Shown here: positions 34,701-41,848 of the stretch, in pieces
How the letters are laid out: each line of letters begins with the position of its first letter
Position numbering within the stretch: position 1 is the first letter of the stretch
Assembly (NCBI GenBank): GCA_046349915.1
Contig: JAXMBL010000003.1
Coordinates: forward strand, 372,001-436,000
Reading direction: 5' to 3'
DNA from: CAIXSC01 sp046349915
GTDB taxonomy: Bacteria; Planctomycetota; Planctomycetia; Pirellulales; Pirellulaceae
Length of the DNA stretch: 64,000 nucleotides
Position numbers and translations under genes: made by a program
Notes under the pieces: generated by a model
What the model was told of the DNA's origin: nothing
The model's database searches: none
Seen by the model: only the letters and a program-made list of their open reading frames with translations

Positions 34701-35476
34701 TCGTAGCCGAGTTGCTGGGCGTGTCGGCTGATGACCGACAGGCCTTTGTCGAGCGACAAGAACGCTTCGCCTCGCCCACCGGCCTGCGTGTCGTACGAGC
34801 CGAAGAATTTGGCGACCAGCGCAGCGATCAATTGCGAACGTTCCTCGGCGCCGGGGCTGGCGTCGAGTGCTTGTTGGAAGCGTGCGGCGGTCCAGGGAGC
34901 GTCGACGTCGCCGAAGGGGCTATCGGGATCGAACCCTTCGCTGAGTGCGGCGAAGAAGGCTTGGTCGCCCATGCGTTGCCGGAGAGCGGAGGCGTCCTGG
35001 AACAGACCTTCGGCGAGATAGACGCCGGGAATGGGCGAGTGGGGATGAGTGCGGCGGACGAAGTCGACATAACCCCCCAGGATGCCCGATTCGACATCGT
35101 GCGCTCCGATCATGTGGTAGGGGACGAGCAGGAATTTTTTGCCTTCGATCCAGGGATTGTGTTTCTGGATGATGGGGGCGAGTTCGGGGATGGCGCGAGC
35201 GGTCGAGTTGCCTGACAGGATCAGATGCAAGATCGCCATGAAGTGGCTTTTCCCGCTGCCGAAGCTGCCGTGCAGATAAGTCGCCTTGCTGGTGGCTCCT
35301 TGGAGCGAACCGCGAATGAAGCTGAGTGCATCGTCGAAGCAGTGGACCAACTGAGGCGTCGGCACGTACGACTGGACAGTCGCGGTGGGATCGGTCACCC
35401 CTTCGGTCAAACGCAGGACATACTGCCCCTTGTCGATATGTTCGGGAATGTCGATCAGATCTTTAAGCAGCGTCAT
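31775..35476 (-). CDS. pglY: BREX-2 P-loop ATPase PglY
   Basis: 1,233 aa, close to the usual size. The start MTLLKDLIDIPEHIDKG at 35476 matches the family opening; the open frame upstream runs through repeats and is rejected. Walker A is HGSFGSGKSHF (about residues 69-78) and Walker B GLILFLDELILWL (about 258-270), with SFIARQRDLSEL and ALKHWEGRFHKITLEDRNLP following. It is the BrxC-like large ATPase of type 2 systems, required for Pgl resistance. Its stop overlaps the pglZ start. Upstream lies an IS110 element and repeats, so it is separated from pglX by 2.6 kb and may need read-through or a new promoter. Confidence 0.93.
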   Translation of the reverse strand: MTLLKDLIDIPEHIDKGQYVLRLTEGVTDPTATVQSYVPTPQLVHCFDDALSFIRGSLQGATSKATYLHGSFGSGKSHFMAILHLILSGNSTARAIPELAPIIQKHNPWIEGKKFLLVPYHMIGAHDVESGILGGYVDFVRRTHPHSPIPGVYLAEGLFQDASALRQRMGDQAFFAALSEGFDPDSPFGDVDAPWTAARFQQALDASPGAEERSQLIAALVAKFFGSYDTQAGGRGEAFLSLDKGLSVISRHAQQLGYDGLILFLDELILWLASHATDLKFIHQEGQKLAKLVEAQTADRPIPIVSFIARQRDLSELIGSSVPGSNRMNFSDALKHWEGRFHKITLEDRNLPVIVERRLLRCRNENAKQQLDAAFEQVAKARESVLNTLLTGDGDREMFRKVYPFSPALVQTLIAVSSVLQRERTALKVMMQLLVEQRDTLALGDLVPVGDLFDMVAHGDEAFSPEMAIHFDNAKRLYHTKLLPMLEKQHGRREELEQAPINDPRRISFRNDDRLIKTLLLSALVPEVETLRGLNADRLAALNHGTIRTPIPGKEGSEVLRRCRAWAAVVSDLRVGEGNNPSISLQLSGVDTESIIAQAAREDNHGNQVRRVRQMLFEQMGITGEGELQQHHDFVWKNTSRTCSILFKNIRELPDVSLENSSDEWKVVIDFPFDEPGHGPKDDFSRIQQFRAKYREGAKTLCWIPQFFSDEAREDLGRLVILEHILTGERFGQYANHLSPQDRQTAKAALESQRGVLRQRVWNHLHAAYGLDSISPGSLNLSHQLEPHEQFVSLWHGFDPQPPVAANLAGALQQLLSQALASEFPGAPELEADVKPGNLKKVYAVVSEAIQSPDGRAPVDKSLRTLVRQIANPLLLGEMAHDATHFVVGHHWRNHLSRKAAESAGEISVRQLREWIDQPHAMGLPKEAQNLIILLFAEQTNRTFVQHNVAIEATLTSVGDDWVLRGWTGPSHSDWEAAVERAGHIFGETPPSLMKANTVSALSASVKKRAAEVRAACQSYRANLTTRLERVGVEASQSARLQTAVATVTLIEQLQACPVDQVVSVLAKARIATSAAAMGECLAKAAQLNGVLEGTSWELFDAVARLPAENQERAEQVKSQLRSALTDDEHVTPLGPTLKLAQTAALDLITKQPPKPGSNTNTSTNTETTTGAGKKSGISPPDVKTVLEREGQATKTDVEAVKLLLDQLATKIRQNEQIEITIHWKIDPRGGAS

Positions 35477-36090
35477 GGAGAAGAACTCGGCGTTGCGAGA
35501 ATGAATGGCGATTTGTGCGAACCGAATTGTGCGTAGCGCCAACCGCAGGCCGTCCCCACGCCAGGCCGCATCTCCCCCTCGCCCCAAGCTTGCTTGGGGC
35601 GAGGGGGCCGGGGGGTGAGGGGCCGATGGAGTCGGCAGCAGAACACCAGCCCGCATGAACAGTGTGCGTTGTGCGAGGAATGGCTGCGAACGACATTTTG
35701 TATGGCAACGGCATTGGTGGGTTACGGTGATAGCTTCTTTTGCGGAGCAAAAGGCAACTTTCCCGCTGCTCTGAGCGCCAGTTTGTAGCGCCGACTCTCT
35801 CGGTAACCGAGACCGGCGTTCGTTGTGAGCGGTTTGCCTGCCCCTCACCCTCGATCCCTCTCCCCAAGCAAGCTTGGGGCGAGGGAAGTCGCAACTTGGT
35901 TCGCGACGGGCGAGCTGCTGGCGAAGGCTCGTGTTCCGCAACAGGGCTTCTTTTGCGGAGCAAAAGGCAACTTTCCCGCAAAAGGCAACAGTCTCGGAAA
36001 AGGCAACAATCAACCACCGGCCGTCCCCACGCCAGGCCGCATCTCCCCCTCGCCCCAAGCTTGCTTGGGGAGAGGGGGCCGGGGGGTGAG
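35477..36090. repeat. Long direct repeat, left copy, containing family C and F palindromes
   Basis: From about 35618 to 36090 this region is nearly identical to 37549-38004 on the other side of the IS element. It includes family C hairpins (about 35737-35760 and 35943-35970, stem CTTTTGC/GCAAAAG) and family F palindromes (CCCCAAGC/GCTTGGGG with flanking CTCGC/GCGAG, about 35580-35603, 35860-35885 and 36048-36075). A truncated further copy of family F starts the block at 35545. No gene. Confidence 0.92.
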
Positions 36091-36362
36091 CGACGGTCTT
36101 AATTCTTGTCAACAACTGATTCAAAAAGACATTTTTGAATTCCTTCGTGGAGTGTGAAGTAGTGCAACTCATGCTCCTTGGGGGCCAGCCCCCAAACCCC
36201 CGGGATTTTGGGAGGCATGGACTCGGGTGTTCAAGGTTCTTGTCGACGTGAAAGTGATGGGGTATCGTAGCGCGTGCTCGACGAAACGGAGCGAGGCTCT
36301 GTGGGGACACAACCTGGCAAGGGATAGTCGAGTCGAGGGTGCGTCAAGGACGCCGTGTCGTC

Positions 36363-37332
36363 TCAGGGTTGACCTGGGACGATCTTTTCATTGCTCCAGA
36401 GCACATCATTCTTGATTAGCGTGTTCAGGATTGTGAGCAGCTTCCGCATGCAGGCAAACAGCGCTAGCTTCTTGGCTTTGCCACGAGCGAGTAGGTGTTG
36501 GTAGTGCGCGGATTCTCTCGTTGCGGCACGTGGCGACCAAGGTGGCCATGTAGAGAACGCGTCGCACATGCACGCGGCCTCCCATCACAAAACGCTGTCC
36601 CTTCCAGGTTCCCGAGTCGCGATTGATCGGCGCGACGCCCACCAGCTTGGCGATCTGCTCGCGATTCAGTTTCCCCAGTTCGGGAAGGTCGGCGAGGATC
36701 GTGCTGATGGTGACGGCGCCGACTCCCTGCACGGAGTTCAAGATTTCGACCTTGCGCATTAACCGTGTCCGCGGCGACGCATTTCTCGAGCCGCGAATCG
36801 AGCACTTTTAGCTGCTTTTTCAGGGATTCCAGCGTCTGGCGAATGTAATCCTTGACCTCGTGATCTCCGGTCTGGAGCAACCGGTTGGACTCCTGATTGA
36901 TGAGGTCCAGAAGTTGTGCACGACGGGTCACCAACGCGGCGATCTTCTCCTCGGCTTCGGACTTGGCGACCATGGGCGCGGGCTTCACGACTTGGCCGAA
37001 GGTCGCGATGACCTCCGCATCAATCGAGTCTGTCTTAGCGTCCCGGCCGATCCCCTTGGCGAAGTCGCGGACCTGTCGCGGATTGACGACCGCGACCGCA
37101 ATCTGACGTTCTCCCAGCACTCTGACCAACGTCGACTCGTAGCCGCCCGTGGCCTCCATCACGACCAACACTCGGGACTTGTGCTTGAGCACCTTCACCA
37201 ACTCACGGACTATGGCGTCGGTGGAGTTGTCGATCGTGAGACGCGTCTTCGAGTCGGGGAGAAAACGTCCAACTGAGACTTCGACACATCGACGCCTACG
37301 AACAACGCAAACGACTCAGCTTCGTTCTTCAT
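36363..37332 (-). pseudogene. IS110-family DEDD transposase, broken by three frameshifts
   Basis: The reading begins at ATG 37332 with SFALFVGVDVSKSQLDVF, then shifts frame near 37260 to LPDSKTRLTIDN and continues through VVMEATGGYE and DAKTDSIDAEVIATFGQ. These are the N-terminal DEDD (RuvC-like) residues. A second shift near 36766 leads into the Transposase_20 domain (ILNSVQGVGAVTISTILADL, then SGTWKGQRFVMGGRVHVRRV, with the conserved Ser). A third near 36508 leads into HLLARGKAKKLALFACMRKL and NDVLWSNE. Together they make about 320 aa, the full IS110 length, so all domains are present but no single frame encodes them. Probably inactive, unless the shifts are assembly errors. Confidence 0.9.
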
Positions 37333-37549
37333 TACATCCCATCCTAGTTAATTCGAGCTGGCCGGAGCCGCTCATGCGACGGTGCGGGTTTGAAATGAAC
37401 GGCTTGCGATCCAGCTCACCCACGGCCTTAGCGCCAAGGGGCGGTCGATCTACAAGCCGTCGCTCTTCGCCAGTGCACCTAGCGAAGAATGTTCGTCCAG
37501 CGGAGAGGTTCGTGAATGACCTTCCGCGTGTCAACTACTCAGATACTAG
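37333..37549 (-). ncRNA. Possible bridge (seek) RNA region of the IS110 element
   Basis: In IS110-group elements the non-coding end upstream of the transposase encodes a structured bridge RNA that pairs with target and donor DNA. This 217-nt stretch lies in the right place and has the right length. I have not folded it, so the assignment rests on position only. Confidence 0.35.
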
Positions 37550-38104
37550 GGGCCGATGGAGTCGGCAGCAGAACACCAGCTCGCATGAACAGTGTGCGTT
37601 GTGCGAGGAATGGCTACCGGCGTTATTACGAATGGCAACGGCATTGGTGGGTTACGGTGATAGCTTCTTTTGCGGAGCAAAAGGCAACTTTCCCGCTGCT
37701 CTGAGCGCCATTTCGTAGCGCCGACTCTCTCGGTAACAGAGACCGGCGTTCGTTGTGAGCGGTTTGCCTGCCCCTCACCCTCGATCCCTCTCCCCAAGCA
37801 AGCTTGGGGCGAGGGAAGACGCAACTTGGTGCGCGACGGGCGAGCTGCTGGCGAAGGCTCGTGTTCCGCAACAGAGCTTCTTTTGCGGAGCAAAAGGCAA
37901 CAGTCTCGGAAAAGGCAACAATCAACCACCGGCCGTCCCCACGCCAGGCCGCATCCCCCCCTCGCCCCAAGCTTGCTTGGGGAGAGGGGGCCGGGGGGTG
38001 AGGGGCCGATGGAGTTGGCAGCGGAACACCAGCTCGCATGAACTATGGGCGTTGTGCGAGGATTCGCTACCGGCGTTATTTTGTATGGCAACGGCATGGG
38101 TCGG
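37549..38104. repeat. Long direct repeat, right copy, plus a partial third copy
   Basis: 37549-38004 repeats 35618-36090 with few differences (an internal stretch of about 17 bp is missing near 37890). A partial third copy begins at 38005 and runs into the end of pglX. Family C hairpins lie at about 37663-37688, 37873-37898 and 38114-38140 and family F palindromes at about 37790-37812 and 37960-37985. No gene. Confidence 0.92.
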
Positions 38105-41100
38105 TTACGGTGAGGGCTTCTTTTGCGGAGCAAAAGGCAACTTTCTTTTCGGCGGACTCCACGCGCGGAGCTCGGGGAGGGTCTTGCCTAGGTGGCGAGC
38201 TTCTTCGGCGACGAAGCCTTCGAAGTAATCGCCCATCCGCAGGCCGTCGAACGAGGCGTCGGGTTCGTTGTGCCACTGCAATAGCCAGGGGGTCAGTTCG
38301 ATCAGGCAGGCCAGGAGCGGGACGAGACGCGGGTCGTCGGACCCGCCGAGCTCGTTTTGCACGCGGACGTAGAAACTGCTGATCGCACGCGCCTGTTGCA
38401 GGTGGTCGTAGCCCGCCCAGCAAATCATCAGCGTGCCGTCGGGCGCTTCGCAGTACGGGAAACTGATCCAACGCTCCTTCGGCACGTCCAGCTTGCCCCG
38501 CAACGCCCAAAAACGAGCGCCCGCGGCGGTCAGGAAATCGGCGCTCGTGTAATGAGGCGGCACGGGAATCTCGAGCGACTGAGGCGAGTCAGGCTGGGCC
38601 GCTTGTTGATCCTGCTGGCGTTGGAGCGCCCAGGTCGACTCCCATTCCTGCCGCTTCCGCAAGCCGCTCGGCTTGTACCGCAACACCGGCAGCAGCGGCA
38701 CGCTCTCGGACATTACGAGCTGCTCGACCAACCGCAAGACATCGAACGCCGAGTCGTCGCGGTAGAGCGCGCCGACTTGCTGGAACTGCGGATCTTGGCG
38801 AGCGACATCGGCCAGTTGAGCGAGCGACACCAGTTGAATGTCGGCCAACGGCGGCGCCGAGTTGCTCGCAGAACTCGCCCCTGTAAGCTCCCGCATCCGA
38901 CCATCGAAATCAAAGTAACTCTCCAGGCGGTTGAGTAGCCATTCAAGTTGCACGTCCGATTGTTTTTCTTCGGTAGTTCTCGAAGCTGAACCGTAAACTC
39001 CCTGCCGACCAGTCCATGGTCTCTTAAATACAGGAGACTCAATGAGACGCAATGCTTCATTTTGCGCAATCAGTTTACTTCGTCGGCTCCAAAGTGCTTT
39101 TAGCCAATCAGGACTATCTGTGGGCACTTCGTCCTTGCAAAAGGGCCTTTGGTCAGGTGAAAGGGAGGGATTGACTTCAGAGTCATGTTCTTGTGAAGTC
39201 GGAGACGCTAGTCCAAATGATTCATAAATCTGCCAATCAAGTTCCTCCTGCAAGAAAACCATTTGCCCTTTGAGCTGATCTACGATTCGACAGTCTTCCG
39301 CGAGTAGATTCTTAACGGTGTTCAGATCGCTCGCTTCTAGGTGGGTGTCTAATCGCATCAGTGAAGTCAGTTCAGAGACCTTCACCGCAAGTTTTTCGAG
39401 TGCTGATGCAGTACGTCGGATAACTTCCCTCTGGTCAGAAGACCACTCTGGAATGGGTAGTTTTCCAAGAGCGGTAGAACTGAAGGCATACCGATTAGCC
39501 TCAGCTTTTCCTTTCTCCTTGCTTATGTCACCAGTTGCTGTTCCTTTGGGGAAACAAACTTGCTTCATCCAAAAACAAGCCGTCGAACTGTTGAGCAGGC
39601 CAAGCAACGCGAGATGATCGTCTTCACTCGCCTCTCGCGGCAGTTTGATGACGGGTGCCGTTTGTTTAAATACGTTTCCACCGCGATCAAGCACGAAGTG
39701 GTTGTGGGTGGCGACTTCACCGAATGTAATCGACAACGGCGTTTTTAACTTCTCAAACGTGAGCCGTCCGAATTCATACCATTTCATGCCACAATCGAGC
39801 TTGGTCTTGCCGCCAAACATCTTGTTGTTGCCGAGACCCGTTCTTGCTAGCCAAAGATATCGCAGACAGGGTAGTGAAGGATCTTCAGCGATGGGCTGGA
39901 AGCTGTCGTCATAGGGAAAGACCACAGCGTCGCAATCGCCTCGGATCCAGTCGCGAATTGCATCTCCGCTGATCATGAGCCGAAGGAACTCGTTCTTCAT
40001 CCGCGAACGAAACGCTGCCGCCATGGGTAACAGAAAGATATCATCTTCTAACGTAAACGCGGTTATGCCTATCGAATCAACCAGCGACTCCAACCGACAA
40101 GCCGCCTTCTCCTCCAACCGCTCCTTCAGTTCACTCGCCCCACCTCCGCCAATCGACCAGGGGTGTTTGTGGAACAGCGAGCGGGCCGAGTCGCCGACGC
40201 TGACGAATTCGCTCTGCGAGCCCGCATCATCGATCTGGTCGACGATCGCGGACCAGACCAGGCCGCGAGCGGGATCGTCGGGTGTCGCGGGCTCGCCTCG
40301 GATTCCCAACACGGTCCGCAACGTGCTCGACACGGGAGGTCGTTGCCGACCAAACAGGATCACGGTCGGCGTGCCATGGCCGGGGATGTACGCGCCGCTG
40401 GTGTCGATCACATGCGTCAAGTCGATCGTCGGCAAATACGACTCGATCATCTTCTTCCCGAACTCGCGCTTTATGAAGCTGTTCGCGGTGATCTGTCCCG
40501 TGAAGCCATCGGCGACCGCCAACTGAAAGATCCGCTCGAAGAAGGGGACCGCCAGCGAGTATTTCATGTGGCACGACTGGAATCGCTTGCGATAGCGGTC
40601 GTTCAACAGGCGATCCTTGGGCGTGATGTAAGGCGGGTTCGCCACCACGGCGTGATAACGGCCGCCGCGCAAGATCCGTTTCAACTCGGGCAAGTCTTCC
40701 GCCTGGTAGGCATGCTCGCACTCGCGGTCCTCCCCCTTGGCGTTCCCCGAGACCAGTTCGAAGTCGAGCACCTTCTGGCCTGCCCTCAAAGGCGCGTGCA
40801 GCAAAGAATCGCCGCACGCCAGATGCAGGCGAAAATGCGGCGCGCCGGTCAGTCGGTCGACTCCGCTGGCCCGCATCGCGGCCAGCAGCAGCCGAAAGCG
40901 AGCGATCGCGATCGCGAACGGATTGACGTCGACGCCGTGCAGACTGTCGAGCGTGCGTTGGACCAGCACGCGGATGTTCGTCCCCGGCTCGCGCCGCTGC
41001 CAGCGAGCCAGTATCCGGTGGAAGGCGCCCAACAGAAAGTGACCGCTGCCGCATGCGGGATCGATCAAGCGAATCAGTTGCTCGCTGGTCAGTTCTTCCG

Positions 41101-41812
41101 CTGCATTGTCGGCGGTGGGCAGCACCAGACCGAAATGATCGATGGCTGGCTCGAGCGTGCGATCCAGAATGAACTGCTCCACGAACGCGGGCGTCTGCAA
41201 CAGGGCGAACTTCTTGCGAGCGGCTTCAGACAAGTCTTGATACAAATCGCCTAGGAAGCGAGTGTCGCCGTCGGGGTCGGAAAAATCGTGCACCAGTCGA
41301 CCCGTGTCGGGTTCAATCTTCTGAAAGAACCGCAGCAACTCGCCCGCCGCGTCGCCCGACAGCCAATGCGGCAGCTCCCGCAACGGATTGTGCTCGCCAA
41401 ACAGATCGCGAGTGACCGAACGGGCGGCCAGTTGGTCGAACAGAGCCAACAGATAGTCGCGATCGGTCTGCGTCGGATGAGCGCGAAAGAACAACTCATG
41501 CTCGTCGCGCGCTCGCTGCAATCGGTCGCCCGCGCCCGCGATGCGCGGGGGATCGATCCATTGGTTGTCTTCCAAAAAGCGAACGAAGACGCACGACAAG
41601 ACCCAGGCCGCGGCCGCTTGAGTGATCGCGTCGGTCCGCCAATCCTCGAAGTTCTGCGCCGTGCGGTCGGCCTCCTTGGCTCGCGCGAACTCGGCGCGCA
41701 ACGCCTTACCCACTTCCGGCACGTCGGCCGACTCGCTGCGTTCCAGCAAATCGGCTTCCAGACGTTGGAGAAGTTTTTGGAGGTCGGCGAGTAAACGGGA
41801 GCGATCAATCAT
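38105..41812 (-). CDS. pglX: BREX-2 adenine-specific DNA methyltransferase PglX
   Basis: 1,235 aa, ATG start, 36 bp downstream of pglW. Methyltransferase motif I is IDPACGSGHFLLG (about residues 247-259) and motif IV VVANPPYIT (about 387-395), giving an N6-adenine (gamma-class) enzyme. Residues about 565-950 are the likely target-recognition region; their DNA is visibly AT-richer than both flanks. The C-terminal helices follow, and the last dozen residues (KLPFAPQKKPSP) are encoded by a family C palindromic repeat. PglX methylates host DNA as the self mark in BREX/Pgl. No frame break seen. Confidence 0.94.
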   Translation of the reverse strand: MIDRSRLLADLQKLLQRLEADLLERSESADVPEVGKALRAEFARAKEADRTAQNFEDWRTDAITQAAAAWVLSCVFVRFLEDNQWIDPPRIAGAGDRLQRARDEHELFFRAHPTQTDRDYLLALFDQLAARSVTRDLFGEHNPLRELPHWLSGDAAGELLRFFQKIEPDTGRLVHDFSDPDGDTRFLGDLYQDLSEAARKKFALLQTPAFVEQFILDRTLEPAIDHFGLVLPTADNAAEELTSEQLIRLIDPACGSGHFLLGAFHRILARWQRREPGTNIRVLVQRTLDSLHGVDVNPFAIAIARFRLLLAAMRASGVDRLTGAPHFRLHLACGDSLLHAPLRAGQKVLDFELVSGNAKGEDRECEHAYQAEDLPELKRILRGGRYHAVVANPPYITPKDRLLNDRYRKRFQSCHMKYSLAVPFFERIFQLAVADGFTGQITANSFIKREFGKKMIESYLPTIDLTHVIDTSGAYIPGHGTPTVILFGRQRPPVSSTLRTVLGIRGEPATPDDPARGLVWSAIVDQIDDAGSQSEFVSVGDSARSLFHKHPWSIGGGGASELKERLEEKAACRLESLVDSIGITAFTLEDDIFLLPMAAAFRSRMKNEFLRLMISGDAIRDWIRGDCDAVVFPYDDSFQPIAEDPSLPCLRYLWLARTGLGNNKMFGGKTKLDCGMKWYEFGRLTFEKLKTPLSITFGEVATHNHFVLDRGGNVFKQTAPVIKLPREASEDDHLALLGLLNSSTACFWMKQVCFPKGTATGDISKEKGKAEANRYAFSSTALGKLPIPEWSSDQREVIRRTASALEKLAVKVSELTSLMRLDTHLEASDLNTVKNLLAEDCRIVDQLKGQMVFLQEELDWQIYESFGLASPTSQEHDSEVNPSLSPDQRPFCKDEVPTDSPDWLKALWSRRSKLIAQNEALRLIESPVFKRPWTGRQGVYGSASRTTEEKQSDVQLEWLLNRLESYFDFDGRMRELTGASSASNSAPPLADIQLVSLAQLADVARQDPQFQQVGALYRDDSAFDVLRLVEQLVMSESVPLLPVLRYKPSGLRKRQEWESTWALQRQQDQQAAQPDSPQSLEIPVPPHYTSADFLTAAGARFWALRGKLDVPKERWISFPYCEAPDGTLMICWAGYDHLQQARAISSFYVRVQNELGGSDDPRLVPLLACLIELTPWLLQWHNEPDASFDGLRMGDYFEGFVAEEARHLGKTLPELRAWSPPKRKLPFAPQKKPSP

Positions 41813-41848
41813 GGGGGAAAACGTACTAATGAGAGAGGCGTGAACGCG

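Larger units (their letters stand above)
36091..37549 (-). mobile_element. IS110-family insertion sequence (about 1.46 kb), decayed
   Basis: Boundaries follow from the flanking repeats. Uninterrupted repeat junctions at 35605-35627 and 37989-38012 read GTGAG then GGGCCGATGG. Here GTGAG ends at 36090 and GGGCCGATGG resumes at 37550, give or take 1 bp. The element has a transposase on the minus strand, 217 bp upstream of it and 272 bp downstream. There are no long terminal inverted repeats and no clear target duplication, as expected for IS110. Downstream of the transposase are a perfect 9-bp-stem hairpin (36119-36140) and a GC hairpin (36178-36195). Confidence 0.88.

Noticed and set aside
35477..36310. 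N-terminal extension of pglY through repeats
   Set aside because: The extra 278 codons translate palindromic repeats and part of the IS end. MTLLKDLIDIPEHID is the expected start.
35618..38004. Composite transposon formed by the long direct repeats
   Set aside because: The flanking copies carry no transposase and match tandem intergenic repeats that continue beyond the element. The IS inserted into an existing tandem array.
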